Assembly (NCBI GenBank): GCA_001797745.1
Contig: MGQF01000070.1
Location: forward strand, 1-11,909
Source: Deltaproteobacteria bacterium RBG_13_52_11
Lineage (GTDB): Bacteria > Desulfobacterota > B13-G15 > RBG-16-54-18
DNA: 11,909 nt
Direction: 5' to 3'
Positions 5,443-11,909 of this stretch are shown here, one piece after another (position 1 is the stretch's first letter; each line of letters opens with the position of its first letter). A program made the translations under genes and the position numbers. The notes under the pieces are model-generated. The model saw nothing but the letters and a program-made list of their open reading frames with translations. It did no database searches and was not told where the DNA came from.

Positions 5443-8430
5443 ATGCAAGAGATGCCCCATCGGATAGAGGTGGCCTTCAAGCAGGGATTGCGGGACCCCT
5501 TGGGTGAAAAGCAAGCAACGAGGATCAGGAACGACCTGGGGCTCGCGGTGGACGCGGTGCGGACCGTCGAGTGCTACACCATCGACGCCTCTTTCGACAG
5601 GGTCCAGCTTGAGCTCTTAGCCAGCGAGGCCTATAGCGATCCCATCACCCAGCGCTGGTCTGTTGATCGCCCCCTGGCACAGACGTTTGACTGGGTGATC
5701 GAGGTGGGGCTCTTGCCCGGAGTAACGGATAACGTGGGCCGGACCGCCCGGGAGGCCCTGGAGGCCTGTCTGACAATCAGATTAAAGGCAGAGGAAAAGG
5801 TCTACACCTCCCGCCAGTACCTCATCCAGGGGCGGCTTTCCCAGGCCGAGGTTGAAAAGATCGCCACGGAACTCCTCGGCAACCCTTTGATCAACCGCTT
5901 TGAGATCAGAAGCCAAGAGGAATGGGATCCGGAAAAGGGCATAGGTCCTCTTGTCCCCCAGGTCAAGGGCTTGATCGGGGGGCGGGTAGAGCAATTCGAT
6001 TTGGAGCTCACAGACGACCAACTCCTCGCGCTCAGCAGGGATCGGCTGCTGGCCCTCTCCCTAGCAGAGATGAAGGCCATCCAAGGCTACCTCAGGGCAG
6101 AGGAGGTTCAAAAGAAGCGGAGGGAGATCGGCATCAAGGAGCAGATAACCGATGTCGAGTTGGAGTCCATCGCCCAGACCTGGTCCGAGCACTGCAAGCA
6201 CAAGATCTTTCAGGCCCGCATCACCTATATAGATGACGCAGGCAAGGAGGAAGTGATCGATGGCCTCTTTGACACTTATATTAAAGGGAGCACCGAGGCC
6301 ATCAGGCGTTCTTTAGGAAAAAAAGACCCTTGCCTCTCGGTCTTCACGGACAACGCCGGCGTGGTGGCGTTTAACGATGCATGGAGCCTCGCCTTTAAAG
6401 TGGAGACACACAACACCCCCTCAGCGCTTGACCCCTACGGCGGTGCTTTGACCGGGATCGTGGGGGTCAACCGCGACCCTTTCGGGACGGGCAAGGGGGC
6501 CAAGCTGATCTTTAATGTGGATATCTTCTGCTTTGCCCCGCCTGACTGGGAAGGACCCCTTCCACCCCGGGTATTGCACCCCAAGAGGATCTTCGAAGGG
6601 GTCAGGGAGGGGGTGGAGCACGGGGGGAACAAGAGCGGGATCCCCACCGTGAACGGAAGCATCGTCTTTGACAGGCGGTACGTGGGCAAACCCCTGGTCT
6701 ACTGCGGCACCTGCGGGATCATGCCCCGGATCATCAAGGGCGAGCCCTCGCATATCAAGGAGGCCCATCCGGGTGATTTGATCGTGATGGTGGGCGGGCG
6801 CATCGGCAAGGATGGGATCCATGGGGCCACCTTTTCCTCGGAGGAGCTTCACGAGGCCTCACCCACGAGCGCCGTGCAGATCGGAGACCCCATCACCCAG
6901 AAGCGGATGACCGACTTCCTCCTCATCGCCCGCGATCGCGGCCTCTACACGGCCATTACCGACAACGGGGCAGGAGGGCTCTCCTCTTCCGTAGGTGAGA
7001 TGGCGAAAGGGCCCGGCGGGTGCGAGATCCATCTCGAGCGCGCCCCTCTCAAATATCCCGGCCTGGATCCCTGGGAGATACTCCTGTCCGAATCCCAGGA
7101 GCGGATGACCGTGGCAGTAGCACCTGCTAAGATCGCAGAGTTCCTTGAGCTCGCCGCCAAGATGGCAGTAGAGGCTACACAGATTGGGCACTTTACCAAA
7201 AGCAAGGCATTCCACTGTCTCTGGCACGGAGAGACCGTTGCCTATCTCGACATGGCGTTCTTCCACGACGGGGCCCCGCGCATGGACCTCGCGGCCAGCT
7301 GGAAGCGCCCCAAAAACCCGGAGCCTGATTTCCCGTTACCGGCGGATCTCACCCTCACCCTGGAAAGGATGCTCTCCAGGCTCAACATCTGCAGCAAAGA
7401 AAGGATTGTCCGCCAGTACGACCACGAGGTCCAGGGCGGCAGCTCAATCAAGCCCCTGGTAGGCGAGAGCTCGGACGGCCCAGGGGATGCCGCCGTGATC
7501 CGGCCGCTGCTGGACTCCTTGAAAGGGGTCGTGGTCTCGCACGGCATCTGTCCCCGCTACAGCGACATCGATACCTACCCAATGATGGCGTGCGCCATCG
7601 ATGAGGCCGTCAGGAACAACGTGGCCGTGGGAGGCGACCCAACCAGGATGGTGGGGCTGGACAACTTCTGCTGGCCCGATCCGGTGCAGTCGGCAAAGAC
7701 CCCTGACGGCGAGTACAAGCTCGCGCAGCTTGTGCGGGCGAACAAGGCACTCTACGACTACACCATCGCCTATCAGGTCCCCTGCATCTCGGGCAAGGAC
7801 AGCATGAAGAACGACTTCATGGCCGGTGACGTGAAGATCTCCGTCCCTCCGACGGTCCTCTTCTCGATCCTGGGGAGGATAGATGACGTGCGCAAAGCCG
7901 TGACCATGGATGTGAAGGCAGCCGGCGATCTCGTCTATTGCGTGGGGCAGACCTATGAGGAAATGGGCGGGTCGGAATACCTTGCCATGCACAATTGCAT
8001 CGGCAACCAGGTGCCGCAGGTCAGGGCTGAGCAGGCCAAGGAGCTCTATCACAAACTCCATGGAGCTATCATGAAAGGGTTGATTGCCTCGTGCCACGAC
8101 TGCTCTGATGGGGGGCTGGGCGTCGCCCTGGCAGAGAGCGCCTTTGCCGGCGGATTCGGGATGGAGATGGACCTTAGCAAGGTCCCGGCTGAGGGGATAG
8201 AGCGGGATGACTACCTGCTCTTCTCCGAATCGCAAAGCAGGTTTGTCGTGACCATCCATCCCGCCAAGCAAAAGGCCTTCCTCTCTATTATGAAAGGTAT
8301 CTCCGTCGGTGAGATCGGAAGAGTGACCAAGGAAAAAGCTTTCATCGTCACCGGCCTCAATGGGAAAAAGATTATCCTGGGTGACATCTATAAGCTGAAA
8401 GCCGCCTGGCAGAAGACATTGGGGGTGTAA
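5443..8430 (+). CDS. purL: Phosphoribosylformylglycinamidine synthase, PurS-PurS-PurL fusion
   Basis: This enzyme catalyses step four of purine synthesis, FGAR to FGAM, using ATP and ammonia from a glutaminase. The 995-residue protein starts with two PurS-like modules: about 5-80 (IEVAFKQGLRDPLGEKQATR) and about 86-162 (WVIEVGLLPGVTDNVGRTAREAL). A linker of about 165-240 leads to the PurL core. PurL motifs include QTWSEHCKHK (W247, H250), KVETHNTPSALDPYGG (H323), GIPTVNGS, GGRIGKDGIHGATFS, TDNGAGGLSSSVGEMA, LSESQERM, GGSSIKPL, ISGKDSMKND and SHDCSDGGLG (H885, D889). There is no C-terminal glutaminase domain, so a separate PurQ is expected elsewhere. It is thus intermediate between the PurS/PurL/PurQ trio and the single-chain enzyme. 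ATG 5443 has AGAAGG 6 nt upstream; ATG 5452 is an alternative with AGGA. It is monocistronic as seen here, with codon use matching the upstream genes. Confidence 0.93.
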   Translation: MQEMPHRIEVAFKQGLRDPLGEKQATRIRNDLGLAVDAVRTVECYTIDASFDRVQLELLASEAYSDPITQRWSVDRPLAQTFDWVIEVGLLPGVTDNVGRTAREALEACLTIRLKAEEKVYTSRQYLIQGRLSQAEVEKIATELLGNPLINRFEIRSQEEWDPEKGIGPLVPQVKGLIGGRVEQFDLELTDDQLLALSRDRLLALSLAEMKAIQGYLRAEEVQKKRREIGIKEQITDVELESIAQTWSEHCKHKIFQARITYIDDAGKEEVIDGLFDTYIKGSTEAIRRSLGKKDPCLSVFTDNAGVVAFNDAWSLAFKVETHNTPSALDPYGGALTGIVGVNRDPFGTGKGAKLIFNVDIFCFAPPDWEGPLPPRVLHPKRIFEGVREGVEHGGNKSGIPTVNGSIVFDRRYVGKPLVYCGTCGIMPRIIKGEPSHIKEAHPGDLIVMVGGRIGKDGIHGATFSSEELHEASPTSAVQIGDPITQKRMTDFLLIARDRGLYTAITDNGAGGLSSSVGEMAKGPGGCEIHLERAPLKYPGLDPWEILLSESQERMTVAVAPAKIAEFLELAAKMAVEATQIGHFTKSKAFHCLWHGETVAYLDMAFFHDGAPRMDLAASWKRPKNPEPDFPLPADLTLTLERMLSRLNICSKERIVRQYDHEVQGGSSIKPLVGESSDGPGDAAVIRPLLDSLKGVVVSHGICPRYSDIDTYPMMACAIDEAVRNNVAVGGDPTRMVGLDNFCWPDPVQSAKTPDGEYKLAQLVRANKALYDYTIAYQVPCISGKDSMKNDFMAGDVKISVPPTVLFSILGRIDDVRKAVTMDVKAAGDLVYCVGQTYEEMGGSEYLAMHNCIGNQVPQVRAEQAKELYHKLHGAIMKGLIASCHDCSDGGLGVALAESAFAGGFGMEMDLSKVPAEGIERDDYLLFSESQSRFVVTIHPAKQKAFLSIMKGISVGEIGRVTKEKAFIVTGLNGKKIILGDIYKLKAAWQKTLGV

Positions 8431-8497
8431 AACCTTAAAAAGTGATATATTTCCCTTTTTTTATGCTTTACTATAAAAATAGCCGGAAAAATTTACC

Positions 8498-8506
8498 TGA
8501 TATAAT
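8498..8506 (+). promoter_or_regulatory. Extended -10 promoter for the repeat-nuclease gene
   Basis: TGATATAAT is a perfect extended -10 (TGn-TATAAT), 60 nt before the ATG at 8566 in AT-rich DNA between purL and the next gene. No good -35 hexamer is seen, which extended -10 promoters can tolerate. No clear terminator for purL appears in 8431-8490, only an A/T-rich stretch ending in a T-run (8455-8461). Confidence 0.5.
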
Positions 8507-8565
8507 GGTAATATATAGAAAATTTTCCACGTATTAACTCTGTTAGCACAATGAAAGAGTGATTT

Positions 8566-9384
8566 ATGTATACCAAAGATGAAATCATTTCTGAAATCAA
8601 GCGAATTGCGGCTTCGCTCGGTCAGAAATCTTTAAAGAAATCCGATTTCCAAAAACACTCAAAAATGTCCAGTAGTACTGTTAGGTACCATTTTTGATCA
8701 TGGAATGATGCTGTCAAGGAAGCGGGGCTTGAACCAATTGATCCTGTCGAAGCAATCAAGAAAAGGGACCCCATCCCTGACGACACTCTGTTACTTGATC
8801 TCATCCGCCTTTATAATGAATATGGAAAAGAACCCACGGGGTCAATGGTTAATGCTAAAGGGAAATTCAGCGAGAGACCTTATCGTGCTAGGTGGAAGAG
8901 CCTCAATGAGGCTTTTCTAATTGCTAAGAAGACGTTCCCTGATTCATTGGGCTCTCCCCAGTTAGAGCAATTGGGTCCCAACGCTGAAACACCAAAAGTA
9001 AAAATTGTGCCCGAGACTATCAAGCCTTCGGAACCAAAACGAAAGAGAGTTGTATTTGGCAAACCAATCAACTTTCGCGGCCTGCGTTTCGCCCCAGTAA
9101 ATGAACAAGGTGTTGTTTATTTATTCGGCATGATCAGTCAGGAACTTGGCTATTTGATCGAGTCGATTAGAACAGATTACCCTGATTGCGAAGGTAAACG
9201 CTGTTTCGATAAAGAAAACAACAAATGGGAACATGTTCAAATTGAGTTCGAATACAGGAGTTCTAATTTCCGTGAGCATGGACATAATCCAGAGCAATGC
9301 GACGTCATTGTGTGCTGGGAACATGATTGGGAAGATTGTCCAGTTGAAGTTCTAGAGATTAGAAGTGTTATAAAGTATATATAA
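8566..9384 (+). pseudogene. Homing-endonuclease-associated-repeat nuclease gene interrupted by TGA
   Basis: The frame from ATG 8566 reads as one 272-codon protein broken by a single TGA at 8695-8697 (codon 44). Two homing-endonuclease-associated repeats are visible. Residues about 3-57 are broken at ..YHF-TGA-SWNDAVKEAG, where the family has FGSWN, so the TGA replaces a Gly codon (GGA to TGA is one change). Residues about 62-110 contain YRARWKSLNEAF. The C-terminal domain (about 160-272) contains YPD (P206, D207), IEFE (E227, E229), SSNFREHGH, and CDVIVCWEHDW (D246). This looks like a PD-(D/E)xK-type nuclease core that I recall from similar repeat proteins; catalysis is inferred. Translation could restart at ATG 8845, giving 179 residues with the nuclease domain and part of repeat 2. 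Base composition is AT-richer than upstream genes, suggesting acquisition. Confidence 0.75.
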
Positions 9385-9459
9385 GTGGCGGACGGGGACA
9401 AAAAGATATCAAAATGGCTGGGCATGTTCCGCACGAACGTCCATTAAAGTAATGCTAAA

Positions 9460-9930
9460 CTATTTCGCGTGATCTTTATGAATCTCTTTAATGCTCTTTT
9501 TTATATCAGAAGAGATTAACGGACTTTGATCTATTGCGCTAAAGATTTCTCGCTTCAAAAAAGAAGGGAACTTCTCGGAAATGGCCTTAATCTCACATGG
9601 TCCTTTTGGGTCAATTCTCTTTAGTAATTCTTCCTTGGACAATAGTTCCATCCGATTGCAATCAATAACCGATTCCGTAGTAAGAAAAACAAAGGTCTCA
9701 TTACTTATTTTAACGAGAGATTTTAACGCCTTGGCATTCGCTTTCTGATAATACTTAACGCGTTTTTCAATTTGAGAAGTAATGATACACATCGAGAATC
9801 TTAAGACCGGGCTTACCGGGAAAATGGCCCAAAAATGAGGCGGTGCATTTAGATCATGAGTCGTATCTTTAAAAAAAAGAATACAGAAATCATCAATGCT
9901 GTTTAATATAATTGCTGGTGGGAGATCCAC
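9460..9930 (-). CDS. Unknown small protein coupled to the Panacea antitoxin, probable toxin
   Basis: The 156-residue soluble protein starts at a GTG (9930-9928), one base beyond the TGA of the upstream antitoxin gene, so translation is likely coupled. I do not recognise the family firmly. The N-terminal half is strand-rich: SIDDFCILFF (11-20), PPHFWAIFPV (30-39), and SMCIITSQ (46-53). The middle contains FVFLTTESVIDCNRMELLSKEEL. The tail is helical and lysine-rich. The HFW...IITSQ...VIDCN layout is loosely like MazF/PemK-type beta-barrel toxins, a weak resemblance only. Panacea antitoxins are known to pair with many unrelated toxins, so a toxin role follows from context, not from seen catalytic residues. 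The frame is open about 14 codons upstream (…FPDYPIDV) without an ATG, so the start is uncertain. Confidence 0.6.
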   Translation of the reverse strand: MDLPPAIILNSIDDFCILFFKDTTHDLNAPPHFWAIFPVSPVLRFSMCIITSQIEKRVKYYQKANAKALKSLVKISNETFVFLTTESVIDCNRMELLSKEELLKRIDPKGPCEIKAISEKFPSFLKREIFSAIDQSPLISSDIKKSIKEIHKDHAK

Positions 9931-9931
9931 A

Positions 9932-10501
9932 TCAATTGGATAATCCGGAAAGGATGTTAGCGGATTCCTCTAAATGCCCTCTGGATACTGCCAGGACATC
10001 ATCATCCAAAACAGACAATAGTTCTCTATCCTCAATCCTTTCCCGCCTCGTCATTTGGTTTTTAAACAGCTCTTTATACTGCGCCCATTCTGGATAACGA
10101 TGGGTCAATTTTATCAACTGATGAGTACTCAGACTACCAAATTTTTCGGCGACAAAGTCCAGAGCCTCTATATCTGTTTCGGATAATTTATTAAGTTCTT
10201 CAATTGCGCAATCGGTTCCCTGAACAAAAAAATTCTGACTTACTTTCGTTAACATCTTCTCAGCGTATTCAAATTCTTTTGACAGGAATTCGCGATCAAA
10301 TCCAAGGATATCTTTTGCGGTCGATCCAACGGGGCCATAATCCATTGCCCAATATTCATCATTGCTTACCGTTCGAGCATAACGGATGATATGATATTTA
10401 TCGGCTAGATATAGAAGCTTAACGAGCTTCAATTTGTCAGCCTTCTTGACTTTGCTCAAAAGGTAGCAAAGTGCCTGAATTATTTTAGATGTTTCAATCA
10501 T
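9932..10501 (-). CDS. Panacea-domain (SocA-like, DUF4065) antitoxin
   Basis: The 189-residue soluble protein carries the Panacea/SocA-like domain: KLVKLLYLADKYHIIRYAR (25-43) and SNDEYWAMDYGPVGSTAKDI (46-65), the hallmark of DUF4065. A C-terminal segment follows with LDFVAEKFGSLSTHQLIKLTHRYPEW, also typical of the family. Panacea proteins are antitoxins that neutralise diverse toxins encoded next door (established for the family, PanAT systems); SocA of Caulobacter is an adaptor version. The start ATG (10501-10499) has a strong AAGGAGG Shine-Dalgarno 8 nt upstream. The partner gene follows with a TGA-T-GTG junction. Here the antitoxin comes first, the usual order for type II pairs. Base composition is AT-rich like the neighbouring nuclease remnant. 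The domain call is confident; the partner's identity is open. Confidence 0.85.
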   Translation of the reverse strand: MIETSKIIQALCYLLSKVKKADKLKLVKLLYLADKYHIIRYARTVSNDEYWAMDYGPVGSTAKDILGFDREFLSKEFEYAEKMLTKVSQNFFVQGTDCAIEELNKLSETDIEALDFVAEKFGSLSTHQLIKLTHRYPEWAQYKELFKNQMTRRERIEDRELLSVLDDDVLAVSRGHLEESANILSGLSN

Positions 10502-10509
10502 TGTTTGCC

Positions 10510-10516
10510 CCTCCTT
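10510..10516 (-). promoter_or_regulatory. Strong Shine-Dalgarno of the Panacea antitoxin gene
   Basis: AAGGAGG on the minus strand lies 8 nt before ATG 10501. The downstream partner begins with GTG and no comparable site, consistent with more antitoxin than toxin being made. Confidence 0.75.
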
Positions 10517-10632
10517 AATCTCTTAGAAGGGTTAGAAATTATTGATTCTTTTGCGTACTCCAAAGCGGCTAGATGAGTGTCTACGTTTGATTAACTTGTT
10601 AACCCTCTTTTTAGATATGATACTTAGTGTTT

Positions 10633-10661
10633 ATGCTATAATAGACAAATTGTTTTGTCAA
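10633..10661 (-). promoter_or_regulatory. Promoter and possible operator of the Panacea operon
   Basis: On the minus strand, a perfect -35 TTGACA (10661-10656) is followed after 17 nt by TAGCAT (10638-10633, 4 of 6 matches to the -10 consensus). The inverted repeat GACAAA-TTGT-TTTGTC (10644-10659) overlaps the -35 and spacer, the expected place for an autoregulatory operator. The leader to the start codon would be about 125 nt. Confidence 0.5.
10634..10642 (+). promoter_or_regulatory. Opposing extended -10 promoter
   Basis: TGCTATAAT on the plus strand is a perfect extended -10, embedded in the same palindromic region as the minus-strand promoter. It would transcribe rightwards from about 10649 into a stretch with no recognisable gene, towards and antisense to the helicase 3' end. 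Confidence 0.4.
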
Positions 10662-10854
10662 CAACTATCTGCCTTGATAAAAATAAGCTGCCTCTATCGC
10701 TACAAACGGAAAAGGGCGAAAAGGTAGGAATGTTGCTCAAATTTTTCACCTTACAGATGAGTTGAGTTTTTGATAATTTTGATCTCCCCTTATATGTCCT
10801 CTAACTTTATAACTCAAATAGTGTCGAAGAAGGGGCAAAGCCTAACCGCTACGA

Positions 10855-11909
10855 CTATCGTCTTTTTTTGTTCCTAGGGCGGGGACGATTGCGGCTCGCT
10901 CCTGTTCGCGGCTTTTTTTGTCCTTTGTCTGACGGTGCCTTAGAGGGTTCAGAGGGTTGTGGTAAGGGGGCATGAAGCATCTGCTGATAATAATCGTCCA
11001 GTAACATGGCAATGATGGCGGACTCGTCTTCATTTTCGGCCAGACTGCGGCCCAGCGAAACAAATCGCTTACTGCGTTCGGTTTTTTGCGCGTCCCGATC
11101 GCGTAGGCGGGCTTCGAGCAAGGCCGTTACCCGTTCTGAAACAACGGCCGCTACGTCGGCATCCGTTGGCAAAGGCCACTGTTGCAGGTCGATACTATAC
11201 TTTTTAGCGATACGGTCGAGAACGAATGTTTCCACGTGGGTTACCAGCGTCATGGCGACTCCCGCCTTGCCAACTCGGCCCGTTCGCCCGGCCCGGTGGA
11301 TATAGTCCTCTAAATCTTTGGACGGTTCGTATTGAATCACGTGAGAGAGATCAGGGATGTCGAGCCCCCGAGCAGCCACATCGGTGGCCACCAGAAAACG
11401 AAGCGTCTTCTTGCGAACACGCTCCAGAACCCGATCGCGATCCTTCTGCGGAAGATCGGATGTCAATTCATCCGCGTCATAACCGAAATTTTGCAGGACG
11501 GTTGACACATAATGTACTTCAGCTTTGGTATTGCAGAAAATAAGGGCTGAAGCCGGGTTCTCAATTTCGATGATGCGGATAAGGCTGCGATCTTTGTCCA
11601 TGCCGGGCACGGTATAGAAGACGTGCTCGGTGTCGGTGACGTGCACGTGGTCTTCGCTCAGGGAGATGAACTCCCCTTTATGAATGAATTCGCTTGCGGT
11701 GCGGACGACATGGGGCGGGAAGGTTGCCGAGAACATACAGCTATTGAGACGGCGGGCAGGAAGGTATTTCTGTATCCTTTTCATGTCGGGGTAAAAGCCC
11801 ATGGACAACATGCGGTCGGCTTCATCAAAAATGAGCATCTCAAGATGTTCAAGAGAAAGTGTCCGCTTGAGAAGATGATCGAGTATGCGCCCCGGCGTAC
11901 CGACGACAA
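10855..11909 (-). CDS. DEAD-box ATP-dependent RNA helicase (5' end outside window)
   Basis: This is a cytosolic RNA helicase that remodels RNA duplexes or RNPs using ATP. About 351 residues are visible, and the frame is open to the right edge. The Q motif, motif I (Walker A) and Ia are therefore outside, and Met at 11838 is internal. Visible motifs in order are Ib TPGR, II DEAD (LIFDEADRM), III SAT (MFSATFPP), IV ALIFCNT, V ATDVAARGLDIPD and VI YIHRAGRTGRVGKAG. All core C-terminal motifs are intact. The tail (about the last 40 residues) is proline-rich and then strongly basic, ending in RPRPRNKKRR, typical of nonspecific RNA-binding tails. It is not close enough to a named class (DeaD, RhlE, SrmB) for me to assign a symbol. 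Its base composition lies between the GC-rich left part and the AT-rich cassette. It is convergent with nothing and tail-to-head with the Panacea operon. Confidence 0.92.
   Translation of the reverse strand, partial: VVGTPGRILDHLLKRTLSLEHLEMLIFDEADRMLSMGFYPDMKRIQKYLPARRLNSCMFSATFPPHVVRTASEFIHKGEFISLSEDHVHVTDTEHVFYTVPGMDKDRSLIRIIEIENPASALIFCNTKAEVHYVSTVLQNFGYDADELTSDLPQKDRDRVLERVRKKTLRFLVATDVAARGLDIPDLSHVIQYEPSKDLEDYIHRAGRTGRVGKAGVAMTLVTHVETFVLDRIAKKYSIDLQQWPLPTDADVAAVVSERVTALLEARLRDRDAQKTERSKRFVSLGRSLAENEDESAIIAMLLDDYYQQMLHAPLPQPSEPSKAPSDKGQKKPRTGASRNRPRPRNKKRR

Larger units (their letters stand above)
10502..10854. other. AT-rich intergenic region between the Panacea antitoxin and helicase genes
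   Basis: These 353 bases hold the promoter/operator region described separately and no convincing gene. On the minus strand a frame open from 10590 ends at TGA 10500-10498, overlapping the antitoxin ATG as ATGA. Its residues (THLAALEYAKESIISN...) look natural, but it has only a TTG start candidate (10563) and may be a relic of an upstream gene. An inverted pair, TTGAGTT (10762-10768) and AACTCAA (10811-10817), is too far apart to be a terminator. No T-run terminator is seen for the helicase. Confidence 0.55.

Noticed and set aside
7444..8271. 275-codon open frame on the minus strand inside purL
   Set aside because: It is antisense to conserved PurL motifs and its translation resembles no family; GC-rich codon bias explains it.
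8695..8697. TGA read as glycine (alternative code of some candidate phyla)
   Set aside because: The kinase (5210-5212) and the Panacea antitoxin (9934-9932) end at TGA exactly where their domains end, and the gene content does not suggest those phyla. A nonsense mutation is simpler.
9385..9459. GGCGGACGGGGACAAAAAG stretch as a possible transposon or REP remnant
   Set aside because: It is reminiscent of repeat-type ends, but no inverted partner or second copy is in the window.
10542..10727. 61-codon plus-strand open frame from a TTG
   Set aside because: No Shine-Dalgarno and no recognisable protein; it overlaps the antitoxin promoter and leader.
1..11909. CRISPR arrays, tRNA, rRNA or riboswitches
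   Set aside because: No spaced direct repeats, cloverleaf or conserved RNA element was recognised on either strand.

Overview
The window looks like a stretch of an anaerobic bacterial chromosome, most likely Desulfobacterota (old Deltaproteobacteria). This rests on a two-gene minimal SUF (SmsCB-type) iron-sulfur assembly operon, a DUF166 protein typical of anaerobes, a long formylglycinamidine ribonucleotide synthase with two PurS-like modules fused in front of PurL, and a ~124-bp palindromic intergenic repeat of a type I remember from deltaproteobacterial genomes. The assignment is inference; no rRNA, tRNA or other marker is present.

Layout. (1) 1-2696, plus strand: sufC (5' end outside the window), sufB and a DUF166 gene, tightly spaced and probably one operon. 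(2) 2731-2854: an inverted-repeat element that ends just before the ribosome-binding site of the next gene. (3) 2871-3854: an unusual fusion of an iron-sulfur-flavoprotein-like FMN reductase with an ArsC/LMW-phosphatase domain. (4) About 3908-4145: a decayed NifU C-terminal-domain gene with one frameshift and one in-frame TGA. (5) 4193-5212: a soluble histidine kinase whose N-terminal sensor is a half-ferritin/rubrerythrin-like helical hairpin carrying E...ExxH ligands. (6) 5443-8430: the PurS-PurS-PurL fusion. (7) 8431-10854: a visibly AT-richer accessory stretch. It holds a homing-endonuclease-associated-repeat nuclease gene broken by a TGA, then, convergent on the minus strand, a Panacea (SocA-like) antitoxin with a coupled downstream unknown gene, the probable toxin. 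(8) 10855 to the window end, minus strand: the C-terminal two thirds of a DEAD-box RNA helicase.

How the genes fit together. Region 1 has an iron-sulfur and redox theme: SufCB scaffold and ATPase, DUF166 with conserved cysteines, the cysteine-motif flavoprotein fusion, the dead NifU domain and the diiron-like sensor kinase. purL is housekeeping and appears to have its own promoter. The AT-rich block between purL and the helicase looks like an acquired toxin-antitoxin/nuclease cassette.

The most interesting items are the ferritin-like sensor kinase, the flavoprotein-ArsC fusion, and the Panacea pair with its unidentified partner and apparent promoter/operator palindrome.
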